DNA from: an uncultured Lachnospiraceae bacterium
GTDB taxonomy: Bacteria > Bacillota > Clostridia > Lachnospirales > Lachnospiraceae
NCBI GenBank assembly: GCA_902794095.1
Contig: CADBFZ010000017.1
Span: 1 to 32,925 of the forward strand
Direction: 5' to 3'
DNA: 32,925 nucleotides
Under the pieces are notes generated by a model. It had not been told where the DNA came from, ran no database searches, and saw only the letters and a program-made list of their open reading frames with translations. The translations under genes and the position numbers were made by a program. Of this stretch, positions 8,391 to 16,194 are shown piece after piece. How positions within the stretch are numbered: the stretch's first letter is position 1; the number at the start of each line of letters is the position of its first letter.

Positions 8391-8464
8391 GGCGAGGTAG
8401 CTCAGTTGGCTAGAGCACGCGGTTCATACCCGCGGTGTCGAGAGTTCGAATCTCCCCCTCGCTA
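8391..8464 (+). tRNA. tRNA-Met (CAT), elongator type
   Basis: Acceptor GGCGAGG with CCTCGCT (G1-U72 wobble), D arm GCTC/GAGC, anticodon stem CGCGG/CCGCG with CAT at 8425-8427, T loop TTCGAAT. It lacks the GGG/CCC anticodon stem of initiator tRNA, so elongator Met is the best reading; a lysidine-modified Ile tRNA is less likely. The T stem GAGAG/CTCCC contains an A-C mismatch (8441 with 8455), which is unusual. CCA is not encoded. Confidence 0.9.
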
Positions 8465-8465
8465 C

Positions 8466-8538
8466 GCTGATGTGGCTCAGTCGGTAGAGCGTCGCCTTGG
8501 TAAGGCGGAGGTCACCAGTTCGATTCTGGTCATCAGCT
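8466..8538 (+). tRNA. tRNA-Thr (GGT)
   Basis: Acceptor GCTGATG/CATCAGC perfectly paired, D arm GCTC/GAGC, anticodon loop TTGGTAA with GGT at 8499-8501, T arm ACCAG/CTGGT with TTCGATT, discriminator T. It starts 1 nt after the Met tRNA, so the cluster is processed from one transcript. CCA is not encoded. Confidence 0.95.
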
Positions 8539-8542
8539 CTTT

Positions 8543-8580
8543 CCCGAAACCTTGATGAATACAGGGTTTCGGGTTTTTTT
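8543..8580 (+). terminator. tRNA-cluster terminator
   Basis: CCCGAAACC (8543-8551) pairs perfectly with GGTTTCGGG (8565-8573), 13-nt loop, then seven T residues (8574-8580). Confidence 0.92.
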
Positions 8581-8609
8581 ATTCTATGATTATTCGTCTA
8601 AAAATCCCT

Positions 8610-11600
8610 TTATTTTAAGAATATTTCTTTTATCAGGTTCTCACATTCTTCGGTATCGATATTGTCGATGGCATGCAGGAGCTTATCGATTGTTTCTTTC
8701 AGATCATCGGGATAAGAATATTTTCGAAGCTCTGTTCCGATTGCATCCATTGCATCCATATCCAGATTCTCACAGGCTTCATGAAGCATTCCAAGCTGCT
8801 CACTGAGGGCTTCTTTGCCAATCAGAGGTTTATCGTTATCTTCGGACTCTGAATAGTATACGGACAGATCATCCAGCAGCTTACTGTAGGTTTCAAGCAT
8901 GGGGGCTGTTTTACTGCGGATGGTATCCATATCCCCTGCTTTGCCTGCTTTTTCCAGTTCCTCTGCCATAGCACCGAGAGCCATTGCACCTATCTGTCTG
9001 GAACTGCTCTTTAATGCATGCACTCTGATGGTATAGTTTTCTATGTCTTCTGTTTCATATGCTGTTTTTATATCCGCATATTTTTCTGCGCCGAAGTGGA
9101 AATATTCCTTGGCTATCTTATTGAAAAGAGAAGCGGACCCAATGGCTTTTATTGCTGACTCGTTTTCTAAGCCTTTATATTCAAGTATCGGAAGTACCTC
9201 GGCATTGGTTTCGGTGCTTTCAGTTATTACTGCGCCCTTGATGATCTTTTCCTCGGGAAGCCACTTCTTCAGTTTGGATGTGAGTTCACGGATTTCTATG
9301 GGCTTAGCCGCAAAATCGTTCATACCTGCAGCGGCAAACTGTTCTCTGGCTTCTTCCATGACATTGGCCGACAACGCGATGATTATAAGATCCTGTTTGT
9401 CGGGAAGAAGTTCCCTGATGATCTTCGTGGTATCGACTCCGTCAAGCCCCGGCATCATATGATCCATGAAGACAATGTCATAGTCATTTGCAGTAACTTT
9501 ATCTATTGCTTCCTGACCGCTTAATGCCGAATCAATACCAATCTTGAGAGGGGAGAGCAGTCCTTCTACGACCGTGATGTTAATGGCGTTGTCATCAACA
9601 ACCAGGATGCGTGCATCGGGAGCTGTAAAATCAATGATAAAATCATCCTCTGTTTCGGAAGACCTTATGGACTCGAAATTATCATTAAGCACTCTGATCA
9701 TTCCGAGCGAAGAGACCGGTCTTCTCATTACATGAACGTTTGCAAGGTCCGGTGTGAAATCGGAATTATACTCTGCCAGAACAATGCCTTTTGTATCCGG
9801 ATGATTTTCAAAGAAATCACGTATCCTATCGGAGTACTGACTGTATTCCATGAAAATATAATCTTGTTTTCCTGAAGGCACGTAATCTTCGACGTCGGAA
9901 ATCACGGCGTGCTCGATATGTCTTTTCTGAATTTCCTCTTTGAATAACTTGATTCGATCGGGATCATTGTCAAGGCATATGGCTTTTTTATTGTCGGCAT
10001 CTTCTATATGGAGATCCTTGGCCCGGTCAATGACTTTCTGGTTAATGGTAAACCAAAAGTCGGAGCCCTCTCCGTAAGTGCTGTTTACGCCTAATTCACC
10101 GCCCATGGCTTTAACCAGCCTCTGGGATATGACAAGTCCCAGGCCGGTACCTTCCGCAGAGCGGTTACGTCTTGAATCAATCTGTGTAAAGCTGGTAAAA
10201 AGCTTATCTAAATCTTCCTGCTTAATACCTATTCCGGTATCTATTATGTGATAGGTTAGTTTTATCTGATCTTCGTCGATAAATTCGCAGCTCAGTCTTA
10301 TACTTACGCTTCCGTTCTGAGTGAATTTGATTGCATTGTTCGCAAGGTTAATCAGAACCTGTCTGATTCTCATGGCATCACCATACAGAGCATGGGGGAG
10401 GTCATCATCTATAAGCAGGCAGAGTTCGAGATTTTTGCCGCCTATTCTGGTTGATAAAATATTGGCAACATCATTCAGTTCACTCAGTGGCTCATATTTT
10501 TCCGGAATGATCTCCATTTTTCCGGACTCGATCTTGGAATAATCCAGTATGTCGTTGATGATGTTTAACAGGTTTCTGCCTGATTTTTGAATTTGTATAA
10601 GAGCGTCGCGCGCCGTATCGGACAGATTCTCTCTCAGCGCGATCTCTGTCATTCCCAATACCGCATTCATGGGAGTACGGATTTCGTGGGACATATTTGC
10701 AAGAAAGTCCGATTTCATTCTGGCCGCTCTGTCCAGCTCAACATTCATTGCATCCATGTCATTAATGTTGTCGACGATCTTTACCTGCATGTCATGTACG
10801 CCCTGATACAGATCGTCTATTTCATCACCGCTTTTTGCCGGTGCCTTTATTACACCGGCAGCTTCATGGTCCTGTGCGGGAGCAGGGTTAAATTTCTTCA
10901 GTTCACTTGTAAGTCCGGTGACTCTCCTGACCAGAGTTCTGTCGATTAAAGTTCCGTACAGCACCACCATCAGTAAAGTAAGCGCAACGGCTGCAAGCAT
11001 TATGTATATGAGGAAAGTTCTTCGTTCAAGAACAACTTCATCCATTCCAATATCACATCCGACCTGGCCTACAAGCGTACCGTCTTCCAAATAGACAGGT
11101 ACATAGGCGGAACAGAGCCATCCCCATTCTCCGTTTGAAATGGTGGGCTCTATTATCTGATCGGCAGCTATGCCGTAAAATTCGGGCTGACACTCTATAT
11201 AACTGCCTGCTACATATGCGGGATTGGTGGAGTCATCCGCAATGTACATGTCGGTTGTTAACCCTTCTTCATTTCTTGCCAGAATATAGGTGTATTCTAT
11301 GGCATCCATACTCTCGATATGATTGTCCAGCTGATTTCTTAATCTGGTGAATCCTTCCCAAAGTCCGTGCTCTTTCAGGTAGTCCACCACTTCCTGTTCG
11401 TTGTCGGTTTCTTCGGCATGATCCCTTACAGAGCGATATTCTTCTGATTCCTCGACTTTTCTGAGCTGCATCAGAAATTCAACATCAACTATTTGAGCAA
11501 AATTCTCGGCGCAATCCATGGTGAGACTCTTGTAATAGTCGTCGATGATATTCGCGCTTATTTTATACGTCAGTAAAGCGGTGCCCAATGCCACCGTAAG

Positions 11601-11666
11601 TACAATTATGGCTGTAAAAATGAATGCTTTACGTCTCAGATTAATACGTGGTCTGCCGGTAGACAT
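8610..11666 (-). CDS. Hybrid sensor histidine kinase (sensor-HK-pseudoREC-REC-Hpt)
   Basis: A 1,018-residue membrane phosphorelay protein. An upstream ATG at 11690 is in frame, but GGAGG lies 5 nt before the ATG at 11666, so the latter is preferred. Numbering from it: membrane segments about 14-36 and 219-242 bracket an extracytoplasmic Cache-like sensor of about 180 residues. A linker leads to HisKA with H327 in 'MSHEIRTPMN', then HATPase with N444, 'DTGIGI' (476-481) and 'GTGLGLV' (506-512). Residues about 557-662 look like a receiver that has lost its acidic pocket and phospho-Asp ('YIFMEYSQYS'). A complete receiver follows (D691/D692, D735 in 'FMDHMMPG', K788), then an Hpt domain with H883 in 'HALKSSSR', and a helical tail. 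The full H-D-H relay needs a separate output regulator, and none is adjacent. Confidence 0.93.
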   Translation of the reverse strand: MSTGRPRINLRRKAFIFTAIIVLTVALGTALLTYKISANIIDDYYKSLTMDCAENFAQIVDVEFLMQLRKVEESEEYRSVRDHAEETDNEQEVVDYLKEHGLWEGFTRLRNQLDNHIESMDAIEYTYILARNEEGLTTDMYIADDSTNPAYVAGSYIECQPEFYGIAADQIIEPTISNGEWGWLCSAYVPVYLEDGTLVGQVGCDIGMDEVVLERRTFLIYIMLAAVALTLLMVVLYGTLIDRTLVRRVTGLTSELKKFNPAPAQDHEAAGVIKAPAKSGDEIDDLYQGVHDMQVKIVDNINDMDAMNVELDRAARMKSDFLANMSHEIRTPMNAVLGMTEIALRENLSDTARDALIQIQKSGRNLLNIINDILDYSKIESGKMEIIPEKYEPLSELNDVANILSTRIGGKNLELCLLIDDDLPHALYGDAMRIRQVLINLANNAIKFTQNGSVSIRLSCEFIDEDQIKLTYHIIDTGIGIKQEDLDKLFTSFTQIDSRRNRSAEGTGLGLVISQRLVKAMGGELGVNSTYGEGSDFWFTINQKVIDRAKDLHIEDADNKKAICLDNDPDRIKLFKEEIQKRHIEHAVISDVEDYVPSGKQDYIFMEYSQYSDRIRDFFENHPDTKGIVLAEYNSDFTPDLANVHVMRRPVSSLGMIRVLNDNFESIRSSETEDDFIIDFTAPDARILVVDDNAINITVVEGLLSPLKIGIDSALSGQEAIDKVTANDYDIVFMDHMMPGLDGVDTTKIIRELLPDKQDLIIIALSANVMEEAREQFAAAGMNDFAAKPIEIRELTSKLKKWLPEEKIIKGAVITESTETNAEVLPILEYKGLENESAIKAIGSASLFNKIAKEYFHFGAEKYADIKTAYETEDIENYTIRVHALKSSSRQIGAMALGAMAEELEKAGKAGDMDTIRSKTAPMLETYSKLLDDLSVYYSESEDNDKPLIGKEALSEQLGMLHEACENLDMDAMDAIGTELRKYSYPDDLKETIDKLLHAIDNIDTEECENLIKEIFLK

Positions 11667-11671
11667 ATCAA

Positions 11672-11676
11672 CCTCC
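11672..11676 (-). promoter_or_regulatory. Ribosome binding site deciding the sensor-kinase start
   Basis: GGAGG on the minus strand, 5 nt before the ATG at 11666-11664. The upstream in-frame ATG at 11690 has no such site, so the kinase most likely begins with MSTGRPR. Confidence 0.8.
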
Positions 11677-11821
11677 ATAAAACCAATCATAAAGTCTTCT
11701 GTAACATCAGTTTCCGTAAAACCGGGTCAGGCAACATTCATATAAAAATAAAACGAGAGGAAAAATACCAAAATTTTAGTACTGAAATACTTGTAGAAAA
11801 TAGAAATATGATATATTTTAC

Positions 11822-11974
11822 CATATCTTATCCGGTCATACAAAACAGCCGGAATGTGGGGGAGCAATCGGAAACGGTAAAGATTTCCTTGAACCGGTAA
11901 GGCGTGCTGAAAAGAAGATGTATGCTGATAAAGAAAAATATTATATGGAAACCGGCAAAGATCGAAGAAAATGA
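11822..11974 (+). pseudogene. C-terminal remnant of a GGDEF diguanylate cyclase
   Basis: A 50-codon open stretch with no usable start ends in TGA at 11972. Its last about 39 residues, from 'GGAIGNGKDFLEPV' through 'RRAEKKMYADKEKYYM' to 'ETGKDRRK', match the C-terminal end of GGDEF domains as found in Lachnospiraceae, where the final helix reads A-D/E-x-x-M-Y-x-D-K followed by a DRR tail. The GGDEF active-site loop itself is absent: an in-frame TAG at 11801 and A/T-rich DNA lie upstream. This is the tail of a lost gene, left between the divergent kinase and the surface-protein gene. A terminator follows at 11992. Confidence 0.75.
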
Positions 11975-11991
11975 TAACAATAATTACACAC

Positions 11992-12025
11992 AAATCCCGA
12001 AACCATCGGTGTTTCGGGATTTTTT
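11992..12025 (+). terminator. Terminator behind the GGDEF remnant
   Basis: AAATCCCGAAAC (11992-12003) pairs perfectly with GTTTCGGGATTT (12011-12022), 7-nt loop, T-run to 12025. It is probably the old terminator of the decayed cyclase gene. Confidence 0.88.
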
Positions 12026-12047
12026 ATTTGTTTAATAGAAATTTCAC

Positions 12048-12076
12048 TTACGAACAAAACCTATATGTGCTATGCT
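12048..12076 (+). promoter_or_regulatory. Promoter of the DUF6273 surface-protein gene
   Basis: TTACGA (12048-12053), 17 bp, TATGCT (12071-12076) preceded by TGC, giving an extended -10. It begins just after the upstream terminator and about 50 bp before the preferred start. Confidence 0.6.
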
Positions 12077-12127
12077 CACACGGTTTGTTTAGGTCAAACA
12101 TTTTATTGGATGTGGAGAAAAAGGAAT

Positions 12128-14011
12128 ATGAAAAAAAGATTTAAGAAAGGCTTTGCACAGTTTCTTTCTATGATGCTTGTTGCAATAGTCACTGCCGGTA
12201 TTGTTCCGCAGACAGCCGGCACGGTAAAGGCAGCTGCGGATAAGACCATTACAGGTCTTGGAACCGGAGCGATAGCTAACCCTACTCCCGGAGCAGGAGG
12301 ATGGAGCTATGTCTATTATGGTTCCTATAACGGAAGCAACGTTAAGTACCGCGTTCTTGACAACTATACTACTGAGTTTGGTTCCAATCCCACCATGCTT
12401 CTTGATTGTGACACCATACTTGCGGTTATGGCTGCAGATGATGCTTATGATTGGGTTGAGATTGGCCAGGGAACGGTTACTTATCCCGGATATTCATGGG
12501 GGACCAGTACACCTTACAGATGGCTAAACGGAAGTGATTTCTACGGAAATGCCGGTGTATTTACAAGCGTTGAGAAATCAGCAATCGTAGCAAGTACTAA
12601 AACTGATTTTTCCAATGACGGTGAGGTGCGAGGAGATTATGCATCTCAGAATCTGACCGGAGAGCATGTATTTTTGCTTGATGCGAAAGAAGTTAACAGA
12701 AATGACTACGGATATAAAGAAAGCTATGATGATGAGGCTGTACGTATTAAGTGTTACAACGGATCGGCTTATGATTGGTGGCTACGCTCATACGAGGATT
12801 GGTCTGAATCCTTACCAAATTATATCTGCGAAGATGCGGCTATAATACAAGCAGACGGTGGATTGAACACTAATCCTGCCGTACCGGTTGAAAATTCATA
12901 CTTGGCCGGTGTCAGCCCTGCATTTAACGTAGATCTTTCATCCGTTATCTTTTCATCTTTGATTTCAGGTACACCCGGTGCTTCAGGTGCGGAATATAAG
13001 CTCACTTTGAAAGATGCGAATATGTCAGTCTCTGTTACAAGCGGAAGCGACATTACCAGAGACGGAGCTGTTATCACTGTTCCCTATACCATTTCTGGAT
13101 CAAATGCCGGAGAAACAACTCAGATTTCCGTTGTTATCAAGGACGGCGCATGGAATCTCGGAACATCTGCAACAAGCGGATATACATATCTTAAGCTTGA
13201 TGTAGAATCCTTTGGAACATCCGGAACCGGAACCTTTACTATGCCCGAGGAATATGCGGACAAAACTCTCGGAACCGATTATTTTGTATATATCCTTGCA
13301 GAGGATGTAAACGGCGGAAATGCTACGGATTATGCATCTGCTCCCCTGTCGATAACCATTCCCGCGATATCACGCGGAAGTAGCAATACTCCCGCTTCAA
13401 ATCCTTCAAATGGTGGAGGCAATGATCCTGCTTCAAATCCTTCAAACGGAGGAAACAACGATCCTGCATCAAATTCTTCAAACGGAGGAAACAACGATCC
13501 TGCATCAATTACTTCAAACGGAGGAAACAACGATCCTGCATCAAATCCTTCAAACAGAGGAAACAACGATCCTGCATCAAATCCTTCAAACGGAGGAAAC
13601 ATCAATCCTGCATCAAATTCTTCAAACGGAGGAAACAATACTCCTGCACCTTCATCGAACGGTAGCGTAGATTCTTCATCCGTTGATTCATCAGTTGACT
13701 CACACAAAGAGTATGGTGAACCTGATTTCTATGATGATCTCAGAATTCTTATCAGAATTGCCATCGAGTGCGGAGGAGAGCAGACCATTCATTACAGCAA
13801 GGGCAATAAGCTTCCCTATGACATAATGATGACCCTTGAGGAAAATCCTCAGATAACCGTAGTCTATAAGTATTCGTACATGGGAACGGATTATAAGGCA
13901 ACGATTGGCCGCGGAAAAGTAAAGACTGAAATCGGAATATATTGGTATGGCCCTCTCTATCTGAACGAGCATTTCGGAGAATGGTCACTTGGAATGCCTC
14001 CGATTGAATAG
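12128..14011 (+). CDS. Secreted DUF6273 protein with Asn/Pro/Gly repeat linker
   Basis: A 627-residue exported protein of unknown function. An in-frame ATG exists at 12065 but it falls in the -10 region; the ATG at 12128 follows GGAGAAAAAGG and begins a signal peptide (MKKRFKKGF, a hydrophobic core, then 'TVKAAA' near residue 37). Residues about 55-270 are DUF6273-like: 'KYRVLDNY', 'MLLDCDTIL', 'RWLNGSDFY', 'YDWWLRSY' and 'GVSPAFNVDLSSV'. A second beta-rich domain follows to about 415. Residues 420-512 are a 12-residue repeat of the type DPASNPSNGGNN. The last about 100 residues ('KLPYDIMMTLEENPQITVVY' to 'YGPLYLNEHFGEW') resemble a C-terminal module I recall from other Lachnospiraceae exported proteins. 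There is no LPxTG anchor, so it is secreted or held non-covalently. Confidence 0.85.
   Translation: MKKRFKKGFAQFLSMMLVAIVTAGIVPQTAGTVKAAADKTITGLGTGAIANPTPGAGGWSYVYYGSYNGSNVKYRVLDNYTTEFGSNPTMLLDCDTILAVMAADDAYDWVEIGQGTVTYPGYSWGTSTPYRWLNGSDFYGNAGVFTSVEKSAIVASTKTDFSNDGEVRGDYASQNLTGEHVFLLDAKEVNRNDYGYKESYDDEAVRIKCYNGSAYDWWLRSYEDWSESLPNYICEDAAIIQADGGLNTNPAVPVENSYLAGVSPAFNVDLSSVIFSSLISGTPGASGAEYKLTLKDANMSVSVTSGSDITRDGAVITVPYTISGSNAGETTQISVVIKDGAWNLGTSATSGYTYLKLDVESFGTSGTGTFTMPEEYADKTLGTDYFVYILAEDVNGGNATDYASAPLSITIPAISRGSSNTPASNPSNGGGNDPASNPSNGGNNDPASNSSNGGNNDPASITSNGGNNDPASNPSNRGNNDPASNPSNGGNINPASNSSNGGNNTPAPSSNGSVDSSSVDSSVDSHKEYGEPDFYDDLRILIRIAIECGGEQTIHYSKGNKLPYDIMMTLEENPQITVVYKYSYMGTDYKATIGRGKVKTEIGIYWYGPLYLNEHFGEWSLGMPPIE
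13385..13663 (+). repeat. 36-bp in-frame tandem repeat (7 full units plus a partial)
   Basis: Full units begin at 13385, 13421, 13457, 13493, 13529, 13565 and 13601; a diverged partial unit runs 13637-13663. The typical unit starts AACGATCCTGCATCAAA and ends TCAAACGGAGGAAAC. It encodes 12 residues, and units differ at only a few bases. Because the unit length is a multiple of three, copy-number change would lengthen or shorten the linker without breaking the frame. Confidence 0.95.
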
Positions 14012-14036
14012 TTAACATAATATCCACATGTTTTCG

Positions 14037-14080
14037 AAGGACCCGCTTGGACCGTAACGGCTCAAACGGGTCCTTTATTT
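14037..14080 (+). terminator. Terminator of the DUF6273 gene
   Basis: AAGGACCCG (14037-14045) pairs with CGGGTCCTT (14067-14075) around a 21-nt loop with partial internal pairing, followed by TATTT. Confidence 0.8.
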
Positions 14081-14106
14081 ACGGATGTCACCTCGGACCT
14101 CCAAAG

Positions 14107-14135
14107 TTGCCATTATTGTCAAAATATCTTAAAAT
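14107..14135 (+). promoter_or_regulatory. Promoter of the surface-glycan operon
   Basis: TTGCCA (14107-14112), 17-bp spacer, TAAAAT (14130-14135), about 75 bp before the deacetylase start. Perfect 8-bp inverted arms CCAAAGTT (14101-14108) and AACTTTGG (14142-14149) flank the boxes and may be an operator. Confidence 0.6.
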
Positions 14136-14210
14136 ATAACTAACTTTGGTTAAAAATTACCTTACATCGCAAATGCTGTTTTTTGGGGCAAAAACGGAAA
14201 GGATGGGGAC

Positions 14211-14972
14211 ATGCGTAAAAAGGTTAATTATCCTATAGTTGTCAGGTTGGAGGACATATGTCCCACTATGGATCTGGACAAGTTTATCTTGTTCAAGAAT
14301 TTCTTCGATGAAGTGGGGATCAAGCCGCTCCTTTGTATCGTTCCTGACAATAAAGATCCCAAGCTTGTAAAGGGTACATTCAACAGGGATTTTTGGGGAT
14401 TGATGAGAAGACTTAAGGACGAAGGATGGGGTATCGCAATGCACGGTACGCATCATCTTTCTACCGGTAAGAGCATCGGTATTTTGTGCGGAGATGTTCC
14501 TACGGAATATGCAGGAAGGACTTACGAGTCACAGCTTAAGATGCTCAGAGAAGGAAAGCACCTTCTTGCACAGAACGGACTTGATACCGAAGTGTTTGTC
14601 GCACCTCATCATTCATATGACAGAGAGACATTAAAGGCATGCTCTAAACTCGGACTCAGATATATATCCGACGGAATGAGCAAATCGCCTTATATGCTGG
14701 AAGGTGTAAAGTGCATACCTGCATCACCTTTCTGGAAGCATCATAAGAGCGGCGTTCTCACCATGTGCATCAATGTCAGCACAGAGAATCTTGACGGAAG
14801 GGAGACCATCTTTGAATTCTTAAGAGAGAATCTCTTCAATGTCATCACTTTTGAGGATGCCTGCAACTTAAAGACAAAACCGTATTTCCTTGCCCGAATG
14901 GAAGAAAAGAGGGCAATCAGGAGATATAACCGAATCAGAAGAAGTGAAAGAAGAAAGAGCGAGCAGTATTAA
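14211..14972 (+). CDS. Polysaccharide-deacetylase-like protein (DUF2334 type)
   Basis: A 253-residue protein of the NodB-like carbohydrate-deacetylase superfamily, closest in pattern to DUF2334. Visible motifs: an acidic pair E14/D15 in 'VVRLEDICPTMD', the metal-binding histidine motif 'MHGTHHLS' (H78, H81, H82) and 'VAPHHSYD' (131-137). It has no signal peptide or membrane segment, so it should act inside the cell, for example on a nucleotide- or lipid-linked sugar and not on the mature wall (inference). The tail is very basic ('RRYNRIRRSERRKSEQ'). It is the first gene of the glycan operon, with a purine-rich ribosome site (AAAGGATGGGGA), and lies 22 bp before the aminotransferase. The substrate cannot be named from the sequence. 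Confidence 0.85.
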   Translation: MRKKVNYPIVVRLEDICPTMDLDKFILFKNFFDEVGIKPLLCIVPDNKDPKLVKGTFNRDFWGLMRRLKDEGWGIAMHGTHHLSTGKSIGILCGDVPTEYAGRTYESQLKMLREGKHLLAQNGLDTEVFVAPHHSYDRETLKACSKLGLRYISDGMSKSPYMLEGVKCIPASPFWKHHKSGVLTMCINVSTENLDGRETIFEFLRENLFNVITFEDACNLKTKPYFLARMEEKRAIRRYNRIRRSERRKSEQY

Positions 14973-14994
14973 ATGCTCGTAGAGGTTTTAAAAG

Positions 14995-16191
14995 ATGGAA
15001 AAGCCTGCAATTCTCGGCGGAACCCCTGTGAGGGACAATAAGATCTTTTACGGAAGACAGTGGGTTGACGAAGATGACATCAAAGCAGTTGCCGACGTCC
15101 TCAGAGGTCCTTATATAACCTGCGGACCCAAAGTTGAGGAAGCCGAGAGAGTACTTGAGAAATATACCGGTGCAAAGCATGCGGTTGTTTGTAACAGCGG
15201 AACCAGTGCACTTCACTGTGCATGCATCGCTGCAGGAATCGGTGAAGGCGATGAGGTTATTACAACTCCCATTACATTTGCCGCATCCGCTAACTGTGCG
15301 CTTTATTGCGGAGCAAGACCTGTTTTTGCGGACATCGATCCCGAGACATACAACATCGATCCCGCAAGCATCAGGAAGTGCATTACCGATAAGACCAAGG
15401 CTGTTATTGCGGTTGATTACACCGGACAGGCAGTAAAGGTAGATGAGATCAGAGCAATCTGTGATGAATTCGGACTTATCTTCATCGAGGATGCCGCTCA
15501 TTCCATCGGAACCAAATACAACGGAAAATATGTCGGAAACCTTGCCGACATGACATGCTTCTCATTTCATCCTGTTAAGACAGTAACCGCGGGAGAGGGC
15601 GGAGCAATCCTTACCAATGATGATGAGCTTTACAAGAAACTGGTTCTTGCTCATGCTCACGGAATCACTCACGATGAGGACATGATGGAAGACGCTCCTC
15701 ACGAAGGTATTTGGTATTACGAAGAGATCAGCCTCGGTTACAACTACAGAATGACTGACTTCCAGGCGGCCCTCCTTATCAGTCAGATGAAGAAGATCGA
15801 TTCTTTTGTAGCGCGCAGAAAAGAAATCGTTAAGAGATATGACGAAGCTTTTGCAAATGTTCCCGGAATCATCGTTCAGAAGAACATTCCCGAGTCCGAT
15901 ACCTCAAGACATCTGTATGTCATCAGGCTCGATCTTGATAAGCTTACCTGTACCAGAAGAGAATTCTTCGATGCAATGAGTGCGGAGAACGTTCAGTGCC
16001 AGATTCACTACGTTCCCGTTTACTGGTTCCCTTATTACAGACATCTCGGTTACGAAAAGGGACTTTGCCCCAATGCCGAGGAAGTTTACAAGGGAATCAT
16101 GAGTATTCCTCTGTATCCTCAGATGTCCGATAAAGATGTTGAAGATACCATTCATGCCGTCACCAAATTGGCGACATATTACGCGAAATGA
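14995..16191 (+). CDS. DegT/DnrJ/EryC1/StrS sugar aminotransferase, PseC-like
   Basis: A PLP-dependent enzyme of 398 residues that should transaminate a 4-keto-6-deoxy nucleotide sugar, usually with glutamate as amino donor. The PLP lysine is K195 in 'FSFHPVKTVTAGEGG'; D166 in 'EDAAHS' contacts the cofactor nitrogen; 'CNSGTSALH' (66-74) binds the phosphate. The segments 'YGRQWVDEDDIKAV', 'GPYITCGPKVEE' and 'TPITFAASANCALYCGARP' are the PseC pattern (UDP-4-amino-4,6-dideoxy-altrosamine pathway). However, no PseB-type UDP-GlcNAc dehydratase is nearby. The 4-keto sugar source in this operon is Gmd, so a GDP-sugar substrate (GDP-perosamine-like product) is possible. The family is certain; the substrate is inference. 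Confidence 0.9.
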   Translation: MEKPAILGGTPVRDNKIFYGRQWVDEDDIKAVADVLRGPYITCGPKVEEAERVLEKYTGAKHAVVCNSGTSALHCACIAAGIGEGDEVITTPITFAASANCALYCGARPVFADIDPETYNIDPASIRKCITDKTKAVIAVDYTGQAVKVDEIRAICDEFGLIFIEDAAHSIGTKYNGKYVGNLADMTCFSFHPVKTVTAGEGGAILTNDDELYKKLVLAHAHGITHDEDMMEDAPHEGIWYYEEISLGYNYRMTDFQAALLISQMKKIDSFVARRKEIVKRYDEAFANVPGIIVQKNIPESDTSRHLYVIRLDLDKLTCTRREFFDAMSAENVQCQIHYVPVYWFPYYRHLGYEKGLCPNAEEVYKGIMSIPLYPQMSDKDVEDTIHAVTKLATYYAK

Positions 16192-16194
16192 TCT

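Noticed and set aside
8241..8555. Open frame of 104 codons across the tRNA region
   Set aside because: It runs through three complete tRNA cloverleaves and begins in the tRNA promoter; it has no ribosome site.
11727..11993. Minus-strand open frame of 88 codons in the gap upstream of the sensor kinase
   Set aside because: A/T-rich, low-complexity translation, opposite the GGDEF remnant, with no ribosome site.
12065..12127. N-terminal extension of the DUF6273 protein from the ATG at 12065
   Set aside because: The ATG overlaps the -10 region and would bury the signal peptide behind 21 residues; 12128 has the purine-rich ribosome site.
13385..13663. CRISPR-like array (36-bp repeats)
   Set aside because: The units abut directly with no unique spacers, encode a protein linker, and there are no cas genes.
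13330..13707. Repetitive minus-strand frame opposite the 36-bp repeat
   Set aside because: A repeat unit divisible by three keeps every frame open; the plus-strand frame alone has a signal peptide, promoter and terminator.
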